DNA from: Actinomycetes bacterium
Lineage (GTDB): Bacteria > Actinomycetota > Actinomycetes > Actinomycetales > Actinomycetaceae
DNA: 13,074 nt
Direction: 5' to 3'
NCBI GenBank assembly: GCA_023426345.1
Contig: JAFAAX010000032.1
Span: 1 to 13,074, forward strand
The notes below the pieces were generated by a model. That model was not told the origin of the DNA and ran no database searches. It was given only the letters and a program-made list of their open reading frames with translations. Shown one piece after another: positions 1 to 8,050 of the stretch. The translations under genes and the position numbers were made by a program. Positions within the stretch are counted from its first letter, which is position 1. The number at the start of each line of letters is the position of its first letter.

Positions 1-1608
1 GGGCGATCCCCCGGTCAGCGCGGCGAACAGCGCGGCGTTGGCGCCGCCGGCCGAGATCGAGCCGACGACCTCCGCCTCGGTGCCGGGCGCGGCGTGGAGG
101 ACCGCGGCCGACATCTTCGCGGACCCCGCGGAGGTGAAGGGGGCGACGGTCGCGACCGCGACGGTCCCCGCCAGCACGCCCTTGCGCAGCCGCAGGAAGA
201 TCGACCCGCACTCGTCCTCGGGCTCCAGGGCCACCAGCAGCACCTGGCCGGCCCGCTCGAGGTCGGCGTAGGTGACGCCCAGGCCGGAGCCGGAGACGCG
301 GGACGCCAGGAACTGGCGCTCCTCGTCGGTGCCCGACAGGGAGCGGGAGCGCGCGTCGACGGAGTCAGTGCGCAAGACGGTGCGCGCGAACTTCGACCAC
401 GCCCACGCGTCCTCGAAGGTGAGGCGCCCGCCGGGCAGCACGCCCACGGTCCCGGACTCGGCGGCCTCGGCCAGCCCGGCCCGGGCGCGGTCCAGCGCGT
501 CGGACCAGGAGGTCGCCACCAGCTCGCCGTTCTCGCGGACCAGCGGCATCCTCAGGCGGGACTCCTTGTCCCACTCGAAGGCGAAGCGGTCCTTGTCCGT
601 GATCCACTCCTCGTTGACCTGAGGGTCGTCGCCGGCCATGCGGCGCACGACCTCGCCGCGGCGCACATCCACGCGGAGGGCGGAGCCCGAGGCGTCATGC
701 TCGGTGACCGACGCGGTGGAGACCAGGTCGAAGGGCCGCGAGCGGAAGCGGTAGGAGGACGCGGTGAGCGCGCCGACCGGGCAGATCTGGATGATGTTGC
801 CGGAGAAGTAGGAGGCGAACGCGCGCCCCGTCTGGTCCTTCCCGGACTCGGGGAGGTCGCCGCCGTCGAAGGAGTCGAGGATACCCGCGACCCCGTAGGG
901 CCCCGAGATGTCCGCGCGGCGCGGCTCCTGGCCATCGCCCGAACCCGTCGGCGTCGAGTGGAACCCCAGGACGCGGGTGTCGAAGGACCCGATCTGCTCG
1001 CCGACGAACACGTGGTCGTCGGTGGGGGCGGTGCCGCCGCCGCGGCCCTGGAGGTCGATGAAGGCGTCTCCAGCGATCTCCTTGCCGAAGCGCACGCAGC
1101 GCTGGCACAGGATGCAGCGCTCGCGGTCGAGCAGGATCTGGCTGGTCAGCCGCATCGGCTTGGGGTAGGTGCGCTTGGCGTCGGCGAAGCGCGAGACCCC
1201 GCGCCCGTCGGTCATCGCCTGGTTCTGCAGGGGGCACTCGCCGCCCTTGTCGCAGATCGGGCAGTCCAGCGGGTGGTTGATGAGGAGGAACTCCATCACC
1301 CCGTGCTGAGCCACCCGCGCCATCTCGGAGGTGTGCTGGGTCTTGACGACCATGCCCGGGCTCACCGTCTGCGCGCAGGACGGCTGCGGCTTCGGCATGA
1401 AGCGGACCTCGCCCGTCTTGCGGTCCGGGGTGCCGATCTCGACGAGGCACTGCCGGCAGGCCGCCACGGGCTTGAGCAGCGGGTGGTCGCAGAAGCGCGG
1501 GATGCGGATCCCGGCCTGCTCGGCGGCCCGGATGACCAGCGTCCCCTTCGGGACGCTCAGGTGGACGTCGTCGATGGTGACGTCCACCAGATCGGCGGCC
1601 TCGCTCAT
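1..1608 (-). CDS. nuoG: NADH-quinone oxidoreductase subunit G (complex I), 3' end cut by window edge
   Basis: Iron-sulfur subunit of the complex I peripheral arm; it relays electrons from NuoF toward the quinone site. The frame is open from the ATG at 1608 to base 1, giving 536 residues. The family is usually about 800 or more, so the C-terminal molybdopterin-like domain is incomplete. Visible cluster ligands: C40, C51, C54, C78 ([2Fe-2S] N1b); H112, C116, C119, C125 in HPLDCPICDKGGECPLQ ([4Fe-4S] N5); C165, C168, C171, C276 ([4Fe-4S] N4, ending ICPVGALT). I see no CxxCxxxC of the optional N7 cluster in residues 297-340. The ATG shares four bases with the nuoF stop (ATGA). It is preceded at 6 nt by AGGAGG (1620-1615), a near-perfect Shine-Dalgarno inside the nuoF end, so translation is probably coupled. 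Identification is very secure; only the missing 3' end limits it. Confidence 0.97.
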   Translation of the reverse strand, partial: MSEAADLVDVTIDDVHLSVPKGTLVIRAAEQAGIRIPRFCDHPLLKPVAACRQCLVEIGTPDRKTGEVRFMPKPQPSCAQTVSPGMVVKTQHTSEMARVAQHGVMEFLLINHPLDCPICDKGGECPLQNQAMTDGRGVSRFADAKRTYPKPMRLTSQILLDRERCILCQRCVRFGKEIAGDAFIDLQGRGGGTAPTDDHVFVGEQIGSFDTRVLGFHSTPTGSGDGQEPRRADISGPYGVAGILDSFDGGDLPESGKDQTGRAFASYFSGNIIQICPVGALTASSYRFRSRPFDLVSTASVTEHDASGSALRVDVRRGEVVRRMAGDDPQVNEEWITDKDRFAFEWDKESRLRMPLVRENGELVATSWSDALDRARAGLAEAAESGTVGVLPGGRLTFEDAWAWSKFARTVLRTDSVDARSRSLSGTDEERQFLASRVSGSGLGVTYADLERAGQVLLVALEPEDECGSIFLRLRKGVLAGTVAVATVAPFTSAGSAKMSAAVLHAAPGTEAEVVGSISAGGANAALFAALTGGSP

Positions 1609-2906
1609 CGGACACCTCCTCGCTGGTAGTTGACGGACGCCTCGTAGGGGAACAGCTCGCGGGCGGGCGTGATGAGCCCGGCCTCGAACTCGTCGCGGAA
1701 CCTCGCGATGCCGGAGCGCACCGGCGTCGCGGCCGCGTCGCCCAGGGCGCAGAAGCTGCGTCCGGCGATGTTGCCGGCGATCTCCTCCAGCAAGTCGACG
1801 TCGCCGGGCAGGCCCTGCCCCTTCTCCAGGCGCAGCAGGATCTGCTTGAGCCAGTAGGTGCCCTCGCGGCACGGGGTGCACTTGCCGCACGACTCGTGCT
1901 GGTAGAACTCGACCCAGCGGGTGACGACGCGGACCACGGAGGTCGTCTCGTCGAAGACCTGCAGGGAGCGGGTGCCCAGCATCGAGCCGGCGCCGACCAC
2001 GGACTCGTAGTCGAGGGGGACGTCCAGCTCCGCCTCGGTGAACAGGGGGGTCGACGAGCCGCCGGGGGTCCAGAACTTCAGCTGATGGCCCTCGCGGATG
2101 CCGCCGGCCATGTCCAGGATCTCGCGCATCGTGATGCCGAAGGGGGCCTCGAACTGCCCGGGGTGGGCGACGTGGCCGGACAGGGAGAAGATCCCGTGCC
2201 CCTGGGACTTCTCGGTGCCCATCGAGGCGTACCACTCCGCCGACTCGCGGAAGATCGCGGGGACCTGGCTGATCGTCTCGACGTTGTTGACGGCGCTGGG
2301 GCGGGCGTAGAGGCCCTCGGCCGCCGGGAAGGGCGGCTTGAGGCGCGGATGCCCCCGGTAGCCCTCCAGGGAGTCCAGCAGCGCCGTCTCCTCCCCGCAG
2401 ATGTAGGCGCCGGCGCCGGCGTGGGCCGTGATCGCGAGGTCGCCGAGCAGCCCGGCCTCACGGGCCTCCGCGAGCGCGCCGAGGAGGCGCCGGTAGGCCT
2501 GGGGGACCTCGCCCCGGATGTAGATGAACGCGTGGCGGCAGTTCAGGGCGCGCGACGCGATCGCGATGCCCTCGACCAGGGCATGCGGGTTCGCCATGAG
2601 CAGGGGCACGTCCTTGCAGGCGCCCGGCTCGGACTCGTCGGAGTTGACGATGAGGTAGCGCGGTCCGCCGTCATCGGGCGGCAGGAACGACCACTTGAGG
2701 CCGGTCGGGAACCCGGCGCCGCCGCGGCCTCGCAGCCCGGCGGCTTTGACGACGTCGATGACCTCGGCGGCCGTCATCGTGTTCGCGCGGGCGAGCCCCT
2801 GGTAGCCGCCCCGGGAGCGGTACGACTCGAGCGTCCAGGACCGGTCCTCGCCCCACCCGCGGGTGAGGACGGGTGTCAGGGCGGACGGTGCGGAGTAGGT
2901 GGTCAC
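1605..2906 (-). CDS. nuoF: NADH-quinone oxidoreductase subunit F (NADH/FMN-binding)
   Basis: Oxidises NADH with FMN and passes electrons to the [4Fe-4S] cluster N3; cytoplasmic tip of complex I. The product is 433 aa, normal for the family. NADH-binding glycine-rich segment at residues 57-72 (GLRGRGGAGFPTGLKW). The FMN/NADH loop at 88-95 reads NSDESEPG, with Ser where Ala is usual. The conserved GAYICGEETALL lies near the middle. Cluster N3 ligands are C340, C343, C346 (ESCGKCTPCREGT) and C386 (SFCALGD). The start is GTG at 2906, chosen because GGAGGGGG stands just upstream and the GTG overlaps the nuoE stop by four bases (GTGA). The open frame continues further upstream, but that part reads through nuoE in another frame and carries no homology. 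It sits between nuoE and nuoG, both overlapping it. Confidence 0.97.
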   Translation of the reverse strand: MTTYSAPSALTPVLTRGWGEDRSWTLESYRSRGGYQGLARANTMTAAEVIDVVKAAGLRGRGGAGFPTGLKWSFLPPDDGGPRYLIVNSDESEPGACKDVPLLMANPHALVEGIAIASRALNCRHAFIYIRGEVPQAYRRLLGALAEAREAGLLGDLAITAHAGAGAYICGEETALLDSLEGYRGHPRLKPPFPAAEGLYARPSAVNNVETISQVPAIFRESAEWYASMGTEKSQGHGIFSLSGHVAHPGQFEAPFGITMREILDMAGGIREGHQLKFWTPGGSSTPLFTEAELDVPLDYESVVGAGSMLGTRSLQVFDETTSVVRVVTRWVEFYQHESCGKCTPCREGTYWLKQILLRLEKGQGLPGDVDLLEEIAGNIAGRSFCALGDAAATPVRSGIARFRDEFEAGLITPARELFPYEASVNYQRGGVR

Positions 2907-3637
2907 TTCTCCCCCTCCTTGGGTGTCGACGAGGGCGACGCCGTCCCGGCATCGTCGGCTCCGGCGGGCGCGGCCACCGCCACGGGGGCGGTCCACCCGT
3001 GCTGGTCGGCGATGCGCAGGCCCAGCGTCGAGGCCTCTCCGGCGCTGGGGCCCTCGTCGACGTGGCCGTCGAGGAACCCGGCCAGCAGGTGCTCGTTCTC
3101 GCGGAAGGTCGGCAGGGTCGCAGGCCCGCGGGTCGGGTGCACGGGGCGCCCGGCCCGGATGTCGTCGACGAGGGCGACCGCGGAGTCCGGCGTCTGATTG
3201 TCGAAGAACTCCCAGTTGACCATCACGACGGGCGCGTAGTCGCACGCCGCGTTGCACTCGATGCGCTCCAACGTGACGGCGCCGTCCTCCGTCGTCTCAT
3301 CCGAGCCGACGCCCAGCCGGTCGGAGACGGCCTCCCAGATCTCGTCGCCGCCCATGACCGCGCACACGGCGTTCGTGCACACCCCGATGAGGTGGTCGCC
3401 GGTGGGGTGGCGCTTGTACTGCGTGTAGAACGTGGCGACGGCGGAGACCTCCGGGCGGGTGAGGCCCAGGACGTCCGCGCACAGCGCGATCCCGTCCGCG
3501 CTCACATACCCGTCCTCGGACTGGACCAGGTGGAGCATCGGCAGCAGGGCCGAGCGCTCGTGGCCCGTCGGGTACCGTCCGACGATCTCGGCGGCCTCCC
3601 CGCGCAGGCGGGTCTCCGTCTCAGGGCTGTAACTCAT
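2903..3637 (-). CDS. nuoE: NADH-quinone oxidoreductase subunit E ([2Fe-2S] N1a)
   Basis: Thioredoxin-fold [2Fe-2S] subunit that pairs with NuoF in the NADH-dehydrogenase module. The protein is 244 aa. Cluster N1a ligands are C87 and C92 (CTNAVC) and C128 and C132 (CNAAC), the expected Cx4C and Cx3C pattern. The N-terminal helical part contains the family motif around residues 62-75 (PEVSAVATFYTQYK). Proteobacterial NuoE is about 165 aa; this one has a C-terminal extension of about 80 residues rich in Ala, Pro, Thr and acidic residues (from about 165). That looks like the long actinobacterial form, not a fusion with a recognisable domain. The ATG at 3637 overlaps the nuoD stop (ATGA) and is preceded by GGGAGG about 9 nt upstream. 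Its stop overlaps the nuoF GTG by four bases. Confidence 0.96.
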   Translation of the reverse strand: MSYSPETETRLRGEAAEIVGRYPTGHERSALLPMLHLVQSEDGYVSADGIALCADVLGLTRPEVSAVATFYTQYKRHPTGDHLIGVCTNAVCAVMGGDEIWEAVSDRLGVGSDETTEDGAVTLERIECNAACDYAPVVMVNWEFFDNQTPDSAVALVDDIRAGRPVHPTRGPATLPTFRENEHLLAGFLDGHVDEGPSAGEASTLGLRIADQHGWTAPVAVAAPAGADDAGTASPSSTPKEGEK

Positions 3638-4986
3638 CGGTCGACGCCTCCCAGGACCGGGTCGATGCTGGCCAGGCACATGATGAGGTCGGCCAGCTGG
3701 CCGCCCTCGGCCATCATGGCCAGCGACTGCAGGTTGTGGAACGAGGGGTCCCGGAAGTGCGCCCGGTAGGGTCGCGTCCCGCCGTCGGACACCAGATGGA
3801 CGCCGGCGATGCCCTTCGCGTGCTCGACCAGTTGGAAGGTCTGGCCGGCGGGGACCCGGAAGCCCTCGGTGACCAGCTTGAAGTGGTGGATGAGCGACTC
3901 CATCGACTGGCCCATGATCTCGGAGATGTGCTCCAGCGAGTTGCCCTGGCCGTCGGCCGCGACGCTCAGCTGCGCCGGCCACGCGATCTGCGGGTCGTCG
4001 ACCATCACGCGCTGGCCGTCGGTGGCGGGGAGCCGGTCGAGGACCTGGTTGATGAGGTAGAGCGACTGGTAGCACTCGTCGAAGCGGACCATCGCGCGGT
4101 TGTAGCAGTCCGACTTGTCGTACGTGGGGACCGCGAAGTCGTAGGTCTCGTAGCCGCAGTACGGCTGCGTCTTGCGCAGGTCGAGCGGCAGGCCGGCGGC
4201 CCGCGCGATCGGGCCCGTCACGCCCAGCGCCGTGATCGCCGACAGCGGCAGGTAGCCGATGTCGACGAAGCGCTTCTTGAAGATCGGATTCTGCAGCGCC
4301 AGGTCCTGGAGCTCGCCGACGCCCTCGCGGATGACCGGCAGCTTCTGGCGGATGAAGTCCACCATGCCGTCGGGCAGGTCCTGGGCCACGCCGCCGGGGC
4401 GGATGTAGGCGTGGTTCATGCGCAGGCCGGTGATCCGCTCGAAGATGCGGAGGATCTCCTCGCGGGTGCGGAACCCGATCGTCATGAACGTCGTGCCGCC
4501 CAGCTCGTTGCCCGTCGAGGCGATCGCGACGATGTGGGACGCGAGGCGGTTGAGCTCCATCATGAGGACGCGGATCAAGGTGGCGCGCTCAGGCACCTCG
4601 TCGGTGATCCCCAGGAGCTTCTCCACCGCCAGGCAGTACTCGACCTCCTGGAAGAACGGGGCGACGTAGTCCATGCGGGTGCAGAACGTCACGCCCTGCG
4701 TCCACGTGCGGAACTCCATGTTCTTCTCGATGCCCGTGTGCAGATAGCCCGTGTCGACGCGGACCTGGCGCACGACCTCGCCGTCCAGCTCGACGATGAG
4801 GCGCAGCACGCCGTGCGTCGAGGGGTGCACGGGGCCGAGGTTGACGACGACGCGCTCGGAGGAGATCTTCTGGATCTCCTGGAGGACGTCCTCCCAGTCG
4901 CCGCCCTGGGCCATGACCTCGGGGATCTCGTCGACGTCGATGGTCCCGGCGCCGGGAGCCGCATGGAATCGGGTGTTGTCGCTCAT
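3634..4986 (-). CDS. nuoD: NADH-quinone oxidoreductase subunit D (49-kDa, quinone-site)
   Basis: NuoD and NuoB form the menaquinone-reduction site at the foot of the peripheral arm. The product is 450 aa, close to the actinobacterial norm. Motifs: GPVHPSTHG at residues 51-59 (H54, H58), TGYLHTGIEK at 79-88, and MDYVAP at 105-110 with Y107 in the place of the conserved quinone-binding Tyr. Later come NELGGTTFMTIGFRTRE and the diagnostic C-terminus DPVLGGVDR. The first ~42 residues are a variable extension containing an acidic helix-like run. The ATG at 4986 is the last base of the nuoC stop (TGATG, 1-nt overlap), with GGAGG 11 nt upstream. The stop overlaps the nuoE ATG. The frame is open further upstream, but that part is nuoC read out of frame. 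Confidence 0.97.
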   Translation of the reverse strand: MSDNTRFHAAPGAGTIDVDEIPEVMAQGGDWEDVLQEIQKISSERVVVNLGPVHPSTHGVLRLIVELDGEVVRQVRVDTGYLHTGIEKNMEFRTWTQGVTFCTRMDYVAPFFQEVEYCLAVEKLLGITDEVPERATLIRVLMMELNRLASHIVAIASTGNELGGTTFMTIGFRTREEILRIFERITGLRMNHAYIRPGGVAQDLPDGMVDFIRQKLPVIREGVGELQDLALQNPIFKKRFVDIGYLPLSAITALGVTGPIARAAGLPLDLRKTQPYCGYETYDFAVPTYDKSDCYNRAMVRFDECYQSLYLINQVLDRLPATDGQRVMVDDPQIAWPAQLSVAADGQGNSLEHISEIMGQSMESLIHHFKLVTEGFRVPAGQTFQLVEHAKGIAGVHLVSDGGTRPYRAHFRDPSFHNLQSLAMMAEGGQLADLIMCLASIDPVLGGVDR

Positions 4987-5738
4987 CAGTGGTACGACCT
5001 CCGTGTGTCGGGCGGCGGGACCGTGGCGCCCTTGTACTCCACCGGGATGCCGCCCAGCGGGTAGTCCTTGCGCTGGGGATGTCCGACCCAGTCGTCCGGC
5101 ATGGCGGTGCGCGTGAGGCCCGGGTGCCCGTCGAACACGATGCCGAGGAGGTCCCAGGTCTCGCGCTCCTGCCAGTCGTTGCCGGGATACACGCTCACGA
5201 TGGAGGGGATGTGCGGGTCCGCATCGGGGCAGGTGACCTCCAGGCGGAGGAAACGGTTGTGGGTGACGGACAGCATCGGGTACTGCGCGTGGAGCTCGCG
5301 TCCGCGGTCGGCCGGGTAGTGGACGCCGTCCGTTCCCAGGCACCACTCGAAGCGCAGGTCCTGGTCGTCGCGGAGGTGGCGGGCGACCTCGCGGATGTGC
5401 GCGCGGGCGACGAAGATCGTCAGCTGGTCGCGGTCCACGACGACCTTCTCGATGACGTCGCCGGGCTCCAGCCCGTCGCCGCGGAGGTCCTCCTCGAGGA
5501 TGTCGACGGCATCGTCGAACCAGCCGCCGTAGGGGCGCCCCGTCTCGCCGGGCAGCGTGAACGCCTCCTCGAGGCCGCCGAATCCCGTGGTGTCCCCGGC
5601 GTCGGGAACGCCGAAGCTGCCGCGGCGCACGGCGATGGTCTCCGGGGCGATGAAGGCCCGGCGCTCGCCGGAGGCCGGGACCGCGGGAGCGCGGTCGCCC
5701 TCGTCCCCGGTGGAGGGGGCGGGAAGGTTGTCGCTCAT
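4986..5738 (-). CDS. nuoC: NADH-quinone oxidoreductase subunit C (30-kDa)
   Basis: Structural subunit of the complex I connecting module that packs against NuoD and NuoB; it has no cofactor of its own. The product is 250 aa. The diagnostic stretch is residues 191 to about 229: ERETWDLLGIVFDGHPGL, then WVGHPQRKDYPL, the 30-kDa family signature. The core domain begins near residue 85. The first ~80 residues are a low-complexity, Pro/Gly/Asp-rich extension as in other actinobacterial NuoC proteins. The ATG at 5738 overlaps the nuoB stop by four bases (ATGA) and has an AAGGGA site about 9 nt upstream, inside the nuoB 3' end. Separate NuoC and NuoD, instead of the enterobacterial NuoCD fusion, is as expected here. 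Confidence 0.96.
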   Translation of the reverse strand: MSDNLPAPSTGDEGDRAPAVPASGERRAFIAPETIAVRRGSFGVPDAGDTTGFGGLEEAFTLPGETGRPYGGWFDDAVDILEEDLRGDGLEPGDVIEKVVVDRDQLTIFVARAHIREVARHLRDDQDLRFEWCLGTDGVHYPADRGRELHAQYPMLSVTHNRFLRLEVTCPDADPHIPSIVSVYPGNDWQERETWDLLGIVFDGHPGLTRTAMPDDWVGHPQRKDYPLGGIPVEYKGATVPPPDTRRSYH

Positions 5739-6289
5739 GCGAGCAGTCCCTTCATCTGATGGGTCGGGGTGGCGGCCAGCGCGGCGGCCTCGGCCTTGCG
5801 GGCGATCGCCGCGCGGTCGGCGCCCAGCGGCTCGCGGCGGCTCTGCTCGCGCAGCGTGAGGACCGCGTGGATGAGGGCCTCGGGGCGCGGCGGGCAGCCG
5901 GGCAGGTAGACGTCGACGGGCACGATGTGGTCGCAGCCCTGGACCACCGCGTAGTTGTTGAACATACCGCCGGACGAGGCGCAGGCCCCCATCGAGATCA
6001 CCCACTTGGGCTCCGGCATGGCGTCGTACGTCCGGCGGATGACGGGGGCCATCTTCTGGGAGACGCGGCCCGAGACGATCATGAGGTCGGAGTGGCGCGG
6101 CGAGGCGCGGAAGACCTCCAGACCGAAGCGCGACATGTCGAAGCGCGGGGTGCCGGCCGCCATCATCTCGATGGCGCAGCACGCCAGGCCCATGGTCACG
6201 GGCCACTGGCTGGTCGCGCGCGCCAGCCCCAGCACCTTCTCGACGCTGGTCAGCGCCACGCCTGAGGGAAGACTCTCCTCGATCCCCAT
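5735..6289 (-). CDS. nuoB: NADH-quinone oxidoreductase subunit B ([4Fe-4S] N2)
   Basis: Carries the terminal cluster N2 that hands electrons to menaquinone; it sits at the membrane interface beside NuoD. The product is 184 aa, a normal length. N2 ligands are the tandem cysteines C37-C38 (GLACCAIEMM), C103 (MGACASSGG) and C132 (YLPGCPPRPEA). The spacings C38-C103 (65) and C103-C132 (29) match the family. The ATG at 6289 follows a purine-rich GGAGGAGAAGG site. It lies 21 nt after the nuoA stop, the only non-overlapping junction within the nuo genes of this window. The stop overlaps the nuoC ATG. Confidence 0.97.
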   Translation of the reverse strand: MGIEESLPSGVALTSVEKVLGLARATSQWPVTMGLACCAIEMMAAGTPRFDMSRFGLEVFRASPRHSDLMIVSGRVSQKMAPVIRRTYDAMPEPKWVISMGACASSGGMFNNYAVVQGCDHIVPVDVYLPGCPPRPEALIHAVLTLREQSRREPLGADRAAIARKAEAAALAATPTHQMKGLLA

Positions 6290-6310
6290 GTCCTTCTCCT
6301 CCCTTCCTTC

Positions 6311-6670
6311 TCAGTAGTCCAGTCCGCCGCGGCGCCATTCGTAGACGTACGGCACGGTGATGAGGGCGATGAACGTCAGCATGGCCACCAGGCCGAAACC
6401 GCCGACCTCGTTGAAGCTGACCGCCCACGGGTACATGAAGACGACCTCGATGTCGAAGATGATGAACGTCATGGCCACCAGGTAGTAGCGGACCGGGAAG
6501 CGGCCCTCCTCGATGTGCTGGGGCCCCGGGTCGATGCCGCACTCGTAGTTCTGGCGCTTGTACTTGTTGTACTTCTGGGGGCCGATGACGGTCGACAGCC
6601 CCAGGCCGCCGATGGCCACAACCAGCGCGGCCGCCAGCATGATGAGCAGCGGCACATAGGGATTGGTCAT
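6311..6670 (-). CDS. nuoA: NADH-quinone oxidoreductase subunit A (membrane)
   Basis: Small membrane subunit whose long loop gates the quinone channel at the junction of the two arms of complex I. The product is 119 aa with three hydrophobic segments, about residues 7-29, 62-84 and 92-111. The loop contains YECGIDP at 42-48 with the conserved C44. The second helix contains FDIEVVF with acidic D73 and E75, the residues typical of this subunit. The ATG at 6670 has GGGAGG close upstream. It begins 73 nt after the stop of the reductase gene on the same strand. No promoter is evident in that gap, so nuoA is probably transcribed together with the reductase gene, though an internal promoter is not excluded. 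Confidence 0.97.
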   Translation of the reverse strand: MTNPYVPLLIMLAAALVVAIGGLGLSTVIGPQKYNKYKRQNYECGIDPGPQHIEEGRFPVRYYLVAMTFIIFDIEVVFMYPWAVSFNEVGGFGLVAMLTFIALITVPYVYEWRRGGLDY

Positions 6671-6743
6671 CGTTCCTCCCGTGAACGTCTTCTGGTCGGT
6701 GTGGCAGGGGCGGACGTCGCGCCCGCCGTCCTGGAATGAAGTG

Positions 6744-8024
6744 TCATGCCTTGGGCACCAGCTTCGACAGCGCCGTGATGAGGCGGTCGTCCGCGTCGCC
6801 CCCCGTGCGTTCGAACCCGTCGGAGAGCAGCTTGTTGACGAGCTTCATGAGCCGGGGGTGGGGCAGCCCGTAATAGGTGCACAAGTGCATGATCCGGGGG
6901 TTCTCGATGAGGCGCACGAAGACGCGGCCCAGCGAGTAGTAGCCGCCGTACTCGGCGCGCAACTGCTCGGGGTAGGCGGACATCGCGCGGTCGAGGCCCG
7001 CCTGCGACGTCCGGGCGAGCCCCTGGGCCATCGCCTGGGCCGCGAGGCGACCCGCCTTCAGCGCCGGGGCGATGCCCTCCCCGTTGAACGGGGAGACCAT
7101 GCCGCCGGCGTCGCCGACGACCACCAGGCCCTCGACGTAGTGCGGCTTGCGGTTGAGGCTCATCGGCAGGGCCGCGCTGCGCAGCGGGGCCACCTGGTTC
7201 TCAGGCGTGAATCCCCACTCCTCGGGCAGGTGGGACGTCCACTCGGTGAAGACCTTCTTGTACGGCAGGGCGGTCGCATGCGCCGTGGAGGACACGGAGC
7301 CCAGCCCGACGTTGACCGTGCCGTCGCCCATCGGGAAGATCCAGCCGTACCCGGGCAGCAGCTCCGACTTCTCCGGCTCCCCGCTCCACAACTCGAGGTG
7401 GGAGACCATCCACTCCTCGTCCGCGCGCGGCGAGCGGAAGTACGTCCGCGCCGCCACGCCCATCGGACGGCGCTCGTTCGTCGACAATCCCAGAGAGGTC
7501 GCGAGCCGCGCGGAGACGCCTCCGGCCTCCACGACCAGCTTCGCGCGGACCGTGATCTCCTGCGCCGCGGCCCCCTTGCCGGTGCGGGCGCTCACGCCGA
7601 CGACCCGCCCGTCGGCGTCGGTGATCGCGCCGGTGACCGTGCAGCCCTCGTAGAGGCGGGCGCCGGCGCGGACGGCATGGGCGATGAGCTCGTGGTCCAA
7701 CTGCATCCGCGCTCGCGTCATCCCGTAGCCGGGCAGGGACTTGCTGTCGGGCCACTCCAACTGGATCGTGCGCCCCCCGCCGTGGACGGTGAGGCCGCGG
7801 TTGCGCATCCAGCCGGCGGTGTCCATCCCCATCAGGACCAGCTCGTGGACCGCGGCGGGGGTCAGCCCGTCGCCGCAGATCTTGTCGCGGGGGAACGTCG
7901 ACTTCTCGAGGACCGCGACGTCCACGCCCAGCGCTGCCAGGTGGTACGCGGTGGACGCCCCCGCCGGGCCGGCCCCGACGACGACGACATCGGCTGTGAT
8001 GCCACGCGCCATGTCGTCCGTCAC
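6744..8024 (-). CDS. Geranylgeranyl reductase family FAD-dependent oxidoreductase, probably menaquinone tail-saturating (MenJ-like)
   Basis: Flavoprotein of the geranylgeranyl reductase family (p-hydroxybenzoate-hydroxylase fold), which reduces double bonds in isoprenoid chains. In actinobacteria the mycobacterial member MenJ partly hydrogenates the menaquinone tail. The same role is inferred here from its place ahead of complex I. The product is 426 aa. FAD-binding GAGPAG is at residues 17-22 and the acidic end of beta-2 is E40. The family hallmark FPRDKICGDGL is at 44-54, GYGWIFP at 225-231, and GDAGGMVSPFNGEGI at 304-318. The usual DG motif reads EAGGVSAR (166-173), with Gly in place of Asp. 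The start GTG at 8024 is chosen because GGAGGAGG (8036-8029) is correctly spaced for it; GTG 8027 and ATG 8012 are alternatives in the same frame. Substrate (menaquinone, or another polyprenyl compound) is not shown by sequence. Confidence 0.85.
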   Translation of the reverse strand: MTDDMARGITADVVVVGAGPAGASTAYHLAALGVDVAVLEKSTFPRDKICGDGLTPAAVHELVLMGMDTAGWMRNRGLTVHGGGRTIQLEWPDSKSLPGYGMTRARMQLDHELIAHAVRAGARLYEGCTVTGAITDADGRVVGVSARTGKGAAAQEITVRAKLVVEAGGVSARLATSLGLSTNERRPMGVAARTYFRSPRADEEWMVSHLELWSGEPEKSELLPGYGWIFPMGDGTVNVGLGSVSSTAHATALPYKKVFTEWTSHLPEEWGFTPENQVAPLRSAALPMSLNRKPHYVEGLVVVGDAGGMVSPFNGEGIAPALKAGRLAAQAMAQGLARTSQAGLDRAMSAYPEQLRAEYGGYYSLGRVFVRLIENPRIMHLCTYYGLPHPRLMKLVNKLLSDGFERTGGDADDRLITALSKLVPKA

Positions 8025-8028
8025 CACG

Positions 8029-8036
8029 CCTCCTCC
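8029..8036 (-). promoter_or_regulatory. Ribosome binding site deciding the reductase start
   Basis: GGAGGAGG on the minus strand. The first GGAGG core is 7 nt from the GTG at 8024, 4 nt from the GTG at 8027 and 19 nt from the ATG at 8012, so GTG 8024 is the best-spaced start. The N-terminus would be MTDDMARGITADVVVVGAG. Confidence 0.7.
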
Positions 8037-8050
8037 GCACCTCTCACGAT

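Noticed and set aside
94..1629. 511-codon open frame on the plus strand
   Set aside because: Antisense to nuoG, whose Fe-S motifs are unmistakable; composition is that of a codon-bias shadow.
1896..5064. Plus-strand open frames of 433, 298 and 442 codons (1896-3197, 2873-3769, 3736-5064)
   Set aside because: All are antisense to nuoF, nuoE and nuoD, with low-complexity charged translations and no recognisable motif.
6680..6695. Possible Rex operator (CGTGAA-N4-TTCTGG) before nuoA
   Set aside because: Only 8 of 12 positions fit TGTGAA-N4-TTCACA, the right half is poor, and it abuts the nuoA Shine-Dalgarno without an evident promoter. Rex control of nuo is known in Streptomyces, so it was considered, but this match is too weak.
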